From Acidimicrobiia bacterium (GTDB lineage Bacteria; Actinomycetota; Acidimicrobiia; Spongiisociales; UBA5794): 6,722 bases of DNA. Both the position numbers and the translations under genes were made by a program. The notes under the pieces are model-generated. The model had not been told where the DNA came from, searched no databases, and saw only the letters and a list, made by a program, of their open reading frames with translations. The stretch covers positions 1 to 6,722 of the forward strand of contig JACDBE010000071.1 in the NCBI GenBank assembly GCA_013695075.1. The letters run 5' to 3'. Shown here piece by piece: positions 1 through 6,527 of the stretch (within the stretch, counting starts at the first letter, position 1; each line of letters opens with the position of its first letter).

Positions 1-541
1 GCCAGTGGGTGGACAGCCACGCCCCCGCCAGGAGGATCGGCGCCCACCAGGCGTAGGCGAACAGCACCGCCGCCGAGGCGACTCCGGCCACCATCTCCAC
101 CATGCTGCCGGCGATGAAGTCCATCGAGATCGACAGCGGCGGGCCGGTCATGCCCAGGTCGAGCTCGCGGGCGGCCTGCAAGTCTTTGCTCAGTTCGGGA
201 TCTTCCAGGTGCCCCATCCCTGGCGGGGCCACGCAGGCCTCGGTGAGCAGGTCGTAGACCCACGCCGAGGTGCGGTCGCCGAGGTTGTAGCCCACCGCCA
301 GGTGGATAGGCGCCAGCATCTGCATCAGGACGAACACCACGCCGACGACGGCCAATGGCACCGCCAGCGACCGACCACCATCGACGGCACCCACGAGGGC
401 GCCCATGGCAATGGCGAAACCGGCGGGGAGCACCCCGCGCAGCACCAGGATCGCCCACCAGGCGGTGGCCAGCGGCCGGTCAGCCCGGGCCATCACCCCG
501 AAGAACGTCCACTCCTGTCGAGCCCCCAGCCGTTCCAGCAC
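1..541 (-). CDS. ABC transporter permease/ATP-binding protein (subfamily B half-transporter), N-terminal part, cut by left edge
   Basis: About 180 residues can be read from a GTG at 541 to the window edge. The fragment has a hydrophilic N-terminus, then hydrophobic segments at about residues 27-51, 60-80 and 142-175. Between them lies a conserved cytoplasmic stretch including LGDRTSAWVYDLLTEACV (87-104) and PPGMGHLEDPEL (106-117). This resembles the membrane domain of exporter-type ABC half-transporters common in actinobacteria, in which a nucleotide-binding domain follows in the same polypeptide. That domain (Walker A, signature, Walker B) would lie beyond the left edge, so the ATPase function is inferred and the substrate is unknown. 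GTG 541 was chosen because GAGGA lies 4 nt upstream. GTG 556 is a possible alternative, and an in-frame TAG at 571-569 blocks anything longer. It is divergent from the PAC2 gene. Confidence 0.8.
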   Translation of the reverse strand, partial: MLERLGARQEWTFFGVMARADRPLATAWWAILVLRGVLPAGFAIAMGALVGAVDGGRSLAVPLAVVGVVFVLMQMLAPIHLAVGYNLGDRTSAWVYDLLTEACVAPPGMGHLEDPELSKDLQAARELDLGMTGPPLSISMDFIAGSMVEMVAGVASAAVLFAYAWWAPILLAGAWLSTHW

Positions 542-545
542 GCCA

Positions 546-550
546 TCCTC
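546..550 (-). promoter_or_regulatory. ribosome binding site GAGGA for the ABC transporter gene
   Basis: On the minus strand GAGGA is followed by 4 nt (TGGC) and GTG. The spacing is short but usable. It favours GTG 541 over GTG 556, which has no Shine-Dalgarno match in front of it. Confidence 0.4.
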
Positions 551-565
551 ACCCACGACCGGCTG

Positions 566-571
566 ACACTA
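566..571 (-). promoter_or_regulatory. candidate -10 box TAGTGT for the ABC transporter gene
   Basis: TAGTGT fits the TANNNT form of actinobacterial -10 elements. A start of transcription about 7 nt downstream would give a leader of roughly 17 nt to GTG 541, enough to include the GAGGA. I see no convincing TTGACA-like -35. Confidence 0.35.
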
Positions 572-578
572 GGCCGGG

Positions 579-596
579 CGCCAGACTCCGCTGGCG
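579..596. promoter_or_regulatory. inverted repeat CGCCAG-N6-CTGGCG in divergent intergenic region, candidate operator
   Basis: CGCCAG at 579-584 and CTGGCG at 591-596 are perfect reverse complements around a 6-nt spacer. The element lies between the opposed -10 candidates at 566-571 (minus) and 605-610 (plus). It overlaps where both -35 regions would fall with about 17-nt spacers. A dimeric repressor bound here could affect both genes. The function is inference, and short palindromes arise easily at this GC content. Confidence 0.35.
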
Positions 597-604
597 GCGG
601 CCGG

Positions 605-610
605 TACCCT
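605..610 (+). promoter_or_regulatory. candidate -10 box TACCCT for the PAC2/toroid operon
   Basis: TACCCT matches TANNNT and ends 8 nt before the ATG at 619. Transcription would therefore begin at or within a couple of bases of the start codon, giving a leaderless or near-leaderless mRNA. The G-run at 611-615 could instead serve as a weak Shine-Dalgarno. Confidence 0.35.
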
Positions 611-618
611 GGGGGCCG

Positions 619-1458
619 ATGCCCATGCACGACCTCAGCGACCCGGGACCGCTCCGGTCCCCCGCCTTCGTGGTTGCCTTCGAGGGCTGGGTCAACGCCG
701 GTTCGGCAGGCACCATCGCCGCCGACAACCTGGCCGGGGAGGGTCCGGTCATCGCCCGCTTCGACCCCGACGCCCTGTTCGACTACCGGGTGAACCGGCC
801 GGTGGTCGACTTCGTCGAGGGAGCCATCGATTCCGTGGTGTGGCCCGTCATGCAGGTGCGCCACCACGCCCTCCCCGAGCGCGACCTCCTGGTGCTCACC
901 GGCACCGAGCCCAACTGGAACTGGCAGCGGTTCGCCGCCGAGGTGGCCGAGATGGAAAAGCACCTGGGAGTGACCGAGCATGTCTCGCTGGGCGGGATCC
1001 CGTGGGCTGCGGCGCACACCCGCCCGGTGTCGATCATGACCACGGCGTCGAGCGTCGACAACCTGCCTGAGGGCAGCGAGCGACCCCAAGGGGTCCTCAG
1101 GGTCCCGGGGGCGGCGGTGACGGTGGTGGAACACGCCGCCGTCGAGGCCGCCATCCCCAGCGTCGGCTTCTGGGCCCGGGTTCCTCACTACCTGGGGGCC
1201 AGCTTCTCCGCTGCCGGGTTGGCTCTGGTGGAACGGGTCATCGCCCATCTCGGCATCGCCAGCGACCTGGCCGAGCTGGCCACCGCTGCTGCCGACCAGA
1301 TCGCCGAGCTGAACACCATCGTCGAGGGGCGACCCGATGTGCTGGCGATGGTGCGCCAGCTGGAGACCGACGACGACGACAACGGGGTGATCTCCGGAGA
1401 GGCGCTGGCCGCCGAGATCGAGCGCTTCCTGCGCAACCAGGGCACCGATCAGGTGTGA
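619..1458 (+). CDS. PAC2 family protein (proteasome assembly chaperone homologue)
   Basis: This 279-residue protein looks like a full-length bacterial PAC2-family member. The N-terminal half holds the recognisable features: SPAFVVAFEGWVNAGSAGTI (about residues 14-33), the segment around LLVLTGTEPNWNW, and a later LGGIPWAAAHTRPV. The C-terminal third is helical and acidic (a DDDD run, then SGEALAAEIERFLRNQG), as in actinobacterial relatives such as mycobacterial Rv2125. The fold is shared with eukaryotic 20S proteasome assembly chaperones. The bacterial role is not settled, and no proteasome genes are visible here to support one. The ATG at 619 was preferred over upstream in-frame codons because the family similarity begins just after it and a TANNNT box sits directly in front; ATG 625 is also possible. 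The gene is followed by the toroid gene after only 10 nt, suggesting one transcript. An antisense ORF over the same stretch is a shadow. Confidence 0.9.
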   Translation: MPMHDLSDPGPLRSPAFVVAFEGWVNAGSAGTIAADNLAGEGPVIARFDPDALFDYRVNRPVVDFVEGAIDSVVWPVMQVRHHALPERDLLVLTGTEPNWNWQRFAAEVAEMEKHLGVTEHVSLGGIPWAAAHTRPVSIMTTASSVDNLPEGSERPQGVLRVPGAAVTVVEHAAVEAAIPSVGFWARVPHYLGASFSAAGLALVERVIAHLGIASDLAELATAAADQIAELNTIVEGRPDVLAMVRQLETDDDDNGVISGEALAAEIERFLRNQGTDQV

Positions 1459-1468
1459 CTGCTCGGCG

Positions 1469-2460
1469 ATGACGGACCGGCTGGCCCGCAGCGACGCCGG
1501 CGACGAGCACCCGCCAGCCGACAAGGAGACGGTGGCGTGGCTGCTCGCCTCCACCGAGCCGGCGGTGGGCCGCCTCACCCGCCGCGACCTGCTCGGTGAG
1601 CCGCACGGTGAGCCCGGGGCGGCTGGGGAGGCGGCGCCGGTGAATGGCCCCGTGGTCGAGGCGCTGCTCGCCGGACAGGATGCCGGCGGTGGCTTCGGCG
1701 GCCATCCCTACCGCAAGTGGGGTGGCGCCCATTGGCGGCTGGTGTCGTTGGTGGAGTTGGGCATTGCCGCCGGGGAGCCGCGGGCCGTCGCCGCCCTGGA
1801 CACGGTGCTCGCCTGGCTGACCGGAGCCTCACACCGCTCCAACGTGCCGGTCGTAGCCGGGCTGACCCGCCGCTGTGCATCTCAGGAGGGCAACGCTCTA
1901 GCCGTCGCCTGCCGGCTGGGATGCGTGGACGATCCCCGCACAGAGCTCCTGGCACGATCGCTCGTCGCCTGGCAATGGCCCGACGGGGGCTGGAACTGCG
2001 ATGTGCGACCCGAGGCCCACCGCTCGTCGTTCCACGAATCACTACCGCCGATGTGGGGGCTGCACGAGTACGCCGTGGCCACCGGCGACCACACTGCGGC
2101 CGCCGCCGCCGGCCGCACCGCCGAGCTGCTCCTCGACCACCGCCTGTTCAAGGCGACGGCCACCGGCAAGCCGATCCACCCGTCGTTTCGTACGCTGCAC
2201 TGGCCCCTTACTGGCACTACGACACCCTGCAGGCCCTGGTGGTGCTGGCTCGCATGGGTCGTGCGGGCGAACCCCGTTGTGCAGACGGCATCGAGCTGCT
2301 CCAGGAACGGCGAGGATCGGACGCCCGATGGCGTGCGGGAAAACGCTGGTGGTCGCCGCCGGGTGGCAAGAGCACACCCGAGGTTGTCGACTGGAGCCAG
2401 GAGGAGATCGACGATCAAATGGTCACCCTGCGAGCGCTGACGGTGTTGCACGCCCGGTAG
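1469..2460 (+). CDS. squalene cyclase-like alpha/alpha-toroid protein, frameshifted as sequenced
   Basis: The reading frame from ATG 1469 runs as a convincing protein to about position 2206, then turns into Trp/Arg/Cys-rich nonsense ending at 2440. The -1 frame picks up a coherent C-terminus (PYWHYDTLQALVVLARMG to ALTVLHAR) ending with TAG at 2458-2460. Adding one C to the CCCC at 2204-2207 joins the two into a 330-residue protein. It has glycine/aromatic repeat motifs: GQDAGGGFGGHPYRKWGGAH (about 69-88) and WQWPDGGWNCD (168-178). These are like the repeats of squalene-hopene cyclase and prenyltransferase toroids. The DXDD catalytic motif of class II cyclases is not seen, so cyclase activity should not be assumed. 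ATG 1469 lies 10 nt after the PAC2 stop with no clear ribosome site, which suggests translational coupling. The lesion may be a sequencing error or a genuine recent pseudogene. Confidence 0.75.
2204..2207 (+). other. frameshift site: CCCC run missing one C
   Basis: With the sequence as given, TGG CCC CTT ACT leaves the conserved frame. With five C it reads TGG CCC CCT TAC TGG, that is WPPYW, and joins the two coherent halves of the toroid protein. A canonical -1 slippery heptamer (X XXY YYZ) is not present. Confidence 0.8.
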
Positions 2461-2518
2461 CGGCGATTAGTGGAGGACGACAGGGTGGCAGGCCATCGCC
2501 GTGGTGGTGCGCTTGGAT

Positions 2519-2524
2519 TAGGTT
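2519..2524 (+). promoter_or_regulatory. -10 box TAGGTT for a leaderless Nudix transcript
   Basis: TAGGTT ends exactly 7 nt before the GTG at 2532, so transcription would start at the start codon. The same hexamer at the same distance precedes the methyltransferase gene, which raises confidence. No clear -35 is visible about 17 nt upstream. The rest of the gap at 2461-2518 shows nothing I can name. Confidence 0.5.
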
Positions 2525-2531
2525 CCATCGG

Positions 2532-3002
<471 letters not shown>

Positions 3003-3037
3003 ACCCGCCGCCGCGGGCATCGCCGGCCAACTCCGTC

Positions 3038-3043
3038 TAGGTT
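3038..3043 (+). promoter_or_regulatory. candidate -10 box TAGGTT upstream of the micro-ORF
   Basis: This is the third copy of TAGGTT in an intergenic stretch of this window. Transcription starting about 7 nt downstream would give a leader of about 54 nt before the micro-ORF, unlike the two leaderless genes with the same box. It is the best promoter candidate in the Nudix/aminopeptidase gap. Confidence 0.35.
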
Positions 3044-3094
3044 TACCGCACCCGCGCTAGAGGGAATGATCCCAGCCGTTCCGCCGTCAATTTC

Positions 3095-3100
3095 AGGAGG
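3095..3100 (+). promoter_or_regulatory. perfect Shine-Dalgarno AGGAGG of the micro-ORF
   Basis: AGGAGG is followed by CCCC and then ATG at 3105. It is the strongest ribosome site in the window and the main argument that the tiny ORF behind it is translated. Confidence 0.6.
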
Positions 3101-3104
3101 CCCC

Positions 3105-3179
3105 ATGGATACCCGCACGATCGCCATCCTCGCCCTCGCCCTCATCATCATCGTCATCCTGGCGATCTGGGTCTTCTGA
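3105..3179 (+). CDS. 24-residue single-pass membrane micro-protein
   Basis: ATG 3105 to TGA 3177-3179 encodes 24 residues. A short polar start (MDTRT) is followed by 19 almost purely hydrophobic residues (Ile, Leu, Ala, Val) ending AIWVF. This is the length and composition of one transmembrane helix with practically no domain outside the membrane. A perfect AGGAGG lies 4 nt before the ATG, and a TAGGTT -10 candidate lies 62 nt before the ATG. The ORF sits alone in the gap between the Nudix gene and the convergent M1 aminopeptidase, with a hairpin after it. Known bacterial micro-proteins of this kind often bind and tune larger membrane proteins; that role here is only inference, and no partner is evident. 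I cannot assign it to a named family. It could be chance, but a membrane-only peptide behind the best ribosome site in the window is unlikely to be noise. Confidence 0.6.
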   Translation: MDTRTIAILALALIIIVILAIWVF

Positions 3180-3198
3180 TCGGTCCGGCCGGCGGCGG

Positions 3199-3217
3199 GA
3201 GGCCCTCGGGGCCCCTC
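3199..3217 (+). terminator. weak hairpin after the micro-ORF
   Basis: GAGG-CCC, loop TCG, then GGG-(CC)-CCTC form a 7-bp stem with a 2-nt bulge, beginning 19 nt after the micro-ORF stop. There is no T-run after it. It may help end the micro-ORF transcript, but it is a modest structure for such GC-rich DNA. Confidence 0.25.
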
Positions 3218-3267
3218 GCCGCACCCGGTCGACTCGCCGAGTGGACCCGCCATTGCGGGCATCGGCG
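3212..3267 (+). repeat. 57-bp imperfect direct repeat, copy 2 (downstream of the micro-ORF)
   Basis: This is the partner of 2969-3025, one base shorter. Read in the frame matching the Nudix tail it gives PSPHPV against PPPHPV and then diverges, and the stop codon is lost (GAGTGGA instead of GAGTGAA). It therefore looks like a decayed duplicate of the Nudix 3' end. It overlaps the hairpin at 3233-3269. Confidence 0.5.
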
Positions 3268-3269
3268 AG
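3233..3269. terminator. hairpin between convergent genes, probable bidirectional terminator
   Basis: The outer arms CTCGCCGA (3233-3240) and TCGGCGAG (3262-3269) pair perfectly over 8 bp. Inside them CCCGC (3246-3250) pairs with GCGGG (3255-3259) around a CATT loop, with a small internal loop between the stems. It lies 5 nt beyond the M1 aminopeptidase stop and about 54 nt beyond the micro-ORF stop, so it could end transcripts from both sides. Neither side has a T-run, which is common for actinobacterial terminators but weakens the call. Confidence 0.55.
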
Positions 3270-3274
3270 CTTCG

Positions 3275-5803
3275 TCAGTCGAGGGTGGGGTTGCTCTCCC
3301 TGAGCCGGAGCCTTACGTCGAGGCGTTCCAGTTGCTGCGGGGTGTACTTGTGGGACCCGGGGACCTCGTGGTCCGCCAGCCATGCCTTGATGTCGGCGGC
3401 CACCTCCGGCTCGGACCGGTGGTGGATCTGTGACAGCATGCCCCGGGCGGTGAGGGCGGGGACCCGCTCCAGGATCCGGTCCCATGACTGCTTCACCGCC
3501 TCCCAGGCATACGCCCCCGTTTCCCGCACCCCGATCATCCGCGCCACGGTGTACGCCACGTCGTGGCTGCGGAGTCGACCGTCGCCGGTCATGGCCATGG
3601 TCTCGTCGACGGCCTCCCGATCGGGGACAATTGCCATGGCGCCGCGGTAACGCTCCTCGTCCTGAGGGTTCTTGGCGTCGTGGAAGCGCTTCACCAGCTC
3701 GACATGGTCGGAGCGGTCGCCGTTGGCCGCCACGATCGCCAGCACCGCCGCCACCACCTCGCCGTCGAGCCGCCCGGTCCCACCGTCGGTCCCGGCGTCC
3801 ATGCCGGCGAACAGGCGGCGGGCCTCGGCGATCGTCTCCGGGTCCTTGCCCAAGTTGCCCATGGCCCGCAGCATCGAGCCGCGGAAGCGACGATCGAGAT
3901 CTGTCTCGCCTTCGCCGGGTGCCCACCCCAGCCGGTCGGCGACCGGCGCCGCCAGCTGGCGTACCAGGGCCTGGAGATCGGGACGGACGTCCGAGGACAC
4001 CGCCCGGTCGAGCTCGGACAGCCCGCCGAGGGCCACCTCCCACACGGCCGGCTCGGTGCTGTCGTCGAGGCGGCGCACCACGTCGACCAGCCGGCTGGCG
4101 CCGAGATCACCGGCGAGCACCCCGGCCAGGGTGTCGGCGATCAGCCCGTACTGCTCGGCGGGATCCAGCTCGGCGAAGTTGTCGACGACCCCGGTGGCGA
4201 GGTCGTCGGCATACGCCACCCGGTAGTAGCCCTGGCCTCCGGAGTTGACCACAAGGCCAGCACCGGCCTCGATGACCGCCTCGTCGTCGAGCAATAGGCG
4301 ACCCTCTCCGGAGTCACTGCGGTACTGCACCGGCACCTTCCATCTCTTGGCGCTGCCCCCGATGAACTGGAAGTGCTCCTGGGACAGCCGGTAGCCGCCG
4401 CCGTCGTCGCCGTCGTTGCGCTGCACGTCGACCCGGGGATGGCCGCCCTGGAGGATCCAGGTGTCCATGATGTCGCCCACCGGCTCGCCCGACTCGGCTT
4501 CGAGCGCCGCCCACAGGTCGGCGGTCTCGGTGTTGGCGTAGGCATGAGTCTTGAGGTAACGGGAGATGCCGCGTCGGAAGGTCTCCTCGCCGAGGTACTG
4601 CTCCAGCATCCGCAGCACCGACGCCCCCTTTTCATAGGTGAGCGTGTCGAACATCTCGTTGGCCTCCTCGGGGGAGGCGACCGGGAACTCGATGGATCGG
4701 GTGGTGGCCAACCCGTCGACGTCCATGGAGTGGTTGCGATCGGCCCCGAACGACAGCCAGCGCTGCCAGTCGGGACGGTAGGCGTCGATGCACTTCGTCG
4801 CCATGAAGGTGGCGAAGGCCTCGTTGAGCCAGATCCCGTTCCACCACTTCATCGTCACCAGGTCGCCGAACCACATGTGGGCCAGCTCGTGGGCGATGAC
4901 GTCGGCCACCCGCTCCAACTCGGCCTGGGTGGCCTGTTGCGGGTCGACCAGCAGCACCTGCTCGCGGTAGGTGACCGCCCCCAGGTTCTCCATGGCGCCG
5001 AAGGCGAAGTCGGGGATGCCGATCATGTCGAGCTTGTCCCCTGGGTAGGGGATGTCGTAGTAGCCGGCGAGGAAGCGGAGGGCGAAGGCGCCGGCATCGA
5101 GGGCGAAGTCAGCGAGATGGATCTTGCCGGGAACGGTGACGATGCGCAGCGGGACACCTTCGACGTCGTGCCAGTCGGTGGCTTCCAGCTCGCCGACCAC
5201 GAACGCCACCAGGTACGTCGACATCTTCATGGTGGTACCGAAGCGCACCCGGCGCCTGCCGTCTGCGGTGGTCTCGTCGCCGACGATGGGTGAGTTCGAT
5301 ACCACCTGGAGGCCGGGGGCCACGATCAAGGTGATGTCGAACGTGGCCTTGAGGTCGGGCTCGTCCCAGCAGGGAAAGGCTCGCCGGGCCTCGGTGGCCT
5401 CGAATTGGGTGGTGGCCAGCACGTGCTCGACCCCCTCGTCGTCCTGGTACGCCGACCGGTAAAAGCCGCGCAGCTGATCGTTGAGGATCCCGGTGAAGTC
5501 GAGATGGAGCCGGTACCGGCCGGTTTCCCGCTGGTCCTCGAAGCTGATAGAGGCCCGCTCTCGCTCCGGGTCCGGGGTGACGGCACCTGTCCATGGCCCG
5601 CCGCCGTTGTCGGCGTCGAGGGTGGCGGAGGTGACGTCGAGCTCGGCGGCGTTGAGCACGATGCGGTCGGTGGGTTCGACCACATCGAGGTCGATGGAGA
5701 CCCGGCCGGCGAAGGTGGCGGCGGCCAGATCCGGTTCGAGGACGAGGTCGTAGTGCGCCGGGATGGCGGCGCGGGGCAAGCGGTGATCGGCTTCGATGGG
5801 CAA
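3275..5803 (-). CDS. pepN: M1 family aminopeptidase (aminopeptidase N)
   Basis: This 842-residue zinc aminopeptidase removes single N-terminal residues from peptides. There is no signal peptide, so it should act in the cytosol in the last steps of peptide breakdown. The N-terminal beta domain (about 1-210) includes ATEARRAFPCWDEPD (136-150). The substrate-binding GAMEN motif is at 269-273. The zinc site HEXXH-x18-E is complete: H305-E306-L-A-H309 and E328 in NEAFA. The catalytic tyrosine is Y390 in TYEKG. A long alpha-helical ERAP1-like C-terminal domain runs from about 525 to 830. Length and layout are normal for the family and nothing is missing. The TTG start was chosen because AGGAG lies 6 nt upstream and the family N-terminus (ALPRAAIPAHYDL-like) begins right after it. 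It lies 69 nt downstream of the methyltransferase on the same strand, with its own promoter candidate between, and is convergent with the Nudix and micro-ORF genes. Confidence 0.96.
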   Translation of the reverse strand: MPIEADHRLPRAAIPAHYDLVLEPDLAAATFAGRVSIDLDVVEPTDRIVLNAAELDVTSATLDADNGGGPWTGAVTPDPERERASISFEDQRETGRYRLHLDFTGILNDQLRGFYRSAYQDDEGVEHVLATTQFEATEARRAFPCWDEPDLKATFDITLIVAPGLQVVSNSPIVGDETTADGRRRVRFGTTMKMSTYLVAFVVGELEATDWHDVEGVPLRIVTVPGKIHLADFALDAGAFALRFLAGYYDIPYPGDKLDMIGIPDFAFGAMENLGAVTYREQVLLVDPQQATQAELERVADVIAHELAHMWFGDLVTMKWWNGIWLNEAFATFMATKCIDAYRPDWQRWLSFGADRNHSMDVDGLATTRSIEFPVASPEEANEMFDTLTYEKGASVLRMLEQYLGEETFRRGISRYLKTHAYANTETADLWAALEAESGEPVGDIMDTWILQGGHPRVDVQRNDGDDGGGYRLSQEHFQFIGGSAKRWKVPVQYRSDSGEGRLLLDDEAVIEAGAGLVVNSGGQGYYRVAYADDLATGVVDNFAELDPAEQYGLIADTLAGVLAGDLGASRLVDVVRRLDDSTEPAVWEVALGGLSELDRAVSSDVRPDLQALVRQLAAPVADRLGWAPGEGETDLDRRFRGSMLRAMGNLGKDPETIAEARRLFAGMDAGTDGGTGRLDGEVVAAVLAIVAANGDRSDHVELVKRFHDAKNPQDEERYRGAMAIVPDREAVDETMAMTGDGRLRSHDVAYTVARMIGVRETGAYAWEAVKQSWDRILERVPALTARGMLSQIHHRSEPEVAADIKAWLADHEVPGSHKYTPQQLERLDVRLRLRESNPTLD

Positions 5804-5809
5804 GGCGAA

Positions 5810-5814
5810 CTCCT
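5810..5814 (-). promoter_or_regulatory. ribosome binding site AGGAG fixing the TTG start of the aminopeptidase
   Basis: On the minus strand AGGAG is followed by 6 nt (TTCGCC) and TTG at 5803. This ideal spacing supports the rare TTG start over any internal codon. Confidence 0.6.
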
Positions 5815-5835
5815 GGTGGGCGGCAGAGTCGCCCG

Positions 5836-5841
5836 ATCCTA
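5836..5841 (-). promoter_or_regulatory. candidate -10 box TAGGAT for the aminopeptidase gene
   Basis: TAGGAT (TANNNT) lies in the 69-nt gap after the methyltransferase. It would give a leader of about 26 nt holding the AGGAG, so the aminopeptidase can be expressed on its own. Read-through from the methyltransferase also remains possible. Confidence 0.4.
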
Positions 5842-5872
5842 CCGAGGCGGCGGCGGGCTCAGGGCCCTGCGC

Positions 5873-6448
5873 TCAGACCGGCTTGCGTGCCACCAGCATC
5901 GCCTCGTGGCGGCCCTCGGTCTCGCCCTCCACCAGCGACACGATCTCCAGCCCCGGCACCAGCGTTGCCGTCTCCCCGATGGCCACCCGGTGCGCCGGCC
6001 CCGGCCGGGGGTGCGGGTCGACCACGGTCGGTTGGGCAAAAATCAGGTGCCCGGCCGGTGCCAGCACGGTGTCCATGCCAGCTAGTAGGGCACGGTGCAG
6101 GTAGTGGTGGATGAGCACCAGGTGCCACGGCCCCGGCGGGAGCGGTTCGGTGGCGAGGTCGAGCTGGGCCGTGATGATGTCGACCCCGGCGGCCGCGGCG
6201 TCTGCGGAAGCCATCGCCAACGCCGTGGCCGAACCGTCCACCAGCGTCACCGTCCATCCCCTGCCGGCCAGCCACAGGGCGTGCCGACCGGTGCCGCCGG
6301 CAACGTCCAGCGCCTCGCCTGGTTTCACGGCGAGTGCACCCATCGCCTCGATCACAAAGGCCGACGGTTCGGTGACCCGCCGTCCTTCGGTGCGGTAGCG
6401 CCGTTCCCAACGCTCCAGCTCGTCGTTGGTTGCTGGGGGCGATGCCAT
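5873..6448 (-). CDS. class I SAM-dependent methyltransferase, TehB-like
   Basis: This 191-residue protein is predicted to transfer a methyl group from S-adenosylmethionine to a small molecule or other acceptor that cannot be identified. Motif I, the SAM-binding glycine loop, reads ALDVAGGTGRHALWLA (46-61). The acidic residue at the end of the second strand, which binds the ribose, is D71 in TVTLVDGS. A post-motif-IV segment LVLIHHYLHRALLAG (110-124) and a closing strand HEAMLVARKP complete the Rossmann fold. The N-terminus, WERRYRTEG...EPSAFV, resembles small TehB/thiopurine-type enzymes, and the length is normal for them. ATG 6448 was preferred over an upstream in-frame codon near 6634 because that extension overlaps the divergent gene and because a TAGGTT box sits exactly 7 nt before this ATG. 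The transcript is therefore probably leaderless. Confidence 0.88.
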   Translation of the reverse strand: MASPPATNDELERWERRYRTEGRRVTEPSAFVIEAMGALAVKPGEALDVAGGTGRHALWLAGRGWTVTLVDGSATALAMASADAAAAGVDIITAQLDLATEPLPPGPWHLVLIHHYLHRALLAGMDTVLAPAGHLIFAQPTVVDPHPRPGPAHRVAIGETATLVPGLEIVSLVEGETEGRHEAMLVARKPV

Positions 6449-6455
6449 CAGGAGC

Positions 6456-6461
6456 AACCTA
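6456..6461 (-). promoter_or_regulatory. -10 box TAGGTT for a leaderless methyltransferase transcript
   Basis: On the minus strand TAGGTT is followed by GCTCCTG (7 nt) and ATG. Hexamer and spacing are identical to the box before the Nudix GTG. A leader this short cannot hold a Shine-Dalgarno, consistent with leaderless initiation. Confidence 0.5.
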
Positions 6462-6492
6462 CCCCGACGGGGGCGGTGCCCGATGCTTAAAG

Positions 6493-6510
6493 TGGGGACG
6501 TACTCCCCCA
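6493..6510. promoter_or_regulatory. inverted repeat TGGGGA-N5-TCCCCCA in divergent intergenic region
   Basis: The arms match except for one extra C and flank CGTAC. The element lies between the methyltransferase and the secreted-protein gene, 17 nt before the latter's ATG. It could be an operator or a leader hairpin; I cannot decide which, nor place a confident -10 for the plus-strand gene (TTAAAG near 6487 is the best guess). Confidence 0.25.
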
Positions 6511-6515
6511 TATGG

Positions 6516-6520
6516 AAGGA
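6516..6520 (+). promoter_or_regulatory. ribosome binding site AAGGA of the secreted peptidase-like gene
   Basis: AAGGA lies 7 nt before the ATG at 6528. This spacing is good and supports that start. Confidence 0.5.
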
Positions 6521-6527
6521 CGAATAC

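Noticed and set aside
493..1578. 361-codon minus-strand ORF opposite the PAC2 gene
   Set aside because: It runs antisense through a convincing PAC2 protein, is rich in Gly/Arg/His/Asp with no domain pattern, and reflects the scarcity of stop codons in GC-rich DNA.
2201..2210. Programmed -1 ribosomal frameshift in the toroid gene
   Set aside because: The site reads TGG CCC CTT; re-pairing of tRNA-Pro on GCC is poor and no X XXY YYZ heptamer is present. A lost base is simpler.
2001..2531. N-terminal extension of the Nudix reading frame
   Set aside because: The frame is open here but the translation is Arg/Pro/Ser-rich and overlaps the toroid gene; Nudix similarity begins only after GTG 2532.
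3093..4043. 316-codon minus-strand ORF crossing the convergent boundary
   Set aside because: Arg/Gly/Pro-rich nonsense in another frame of the M1 gene, running into the micro-ORF and hairpin region; no ribosome site.
4373..5293. 306-codon plus-strand ORF opposite the M1 aminopeptidase
   Set aside because: It is a shadow of a gene with complete catalytic motifs; composition is low-complexity Val/Gly/Asp/His and no start signal is seen.
5860..5869. Palindrome CAGGGCCCTG after the methyltransferase stop as terminator
   Set aside because: The stem is only 3 bp once a loop is allowed, with no T-run; too weak to call.
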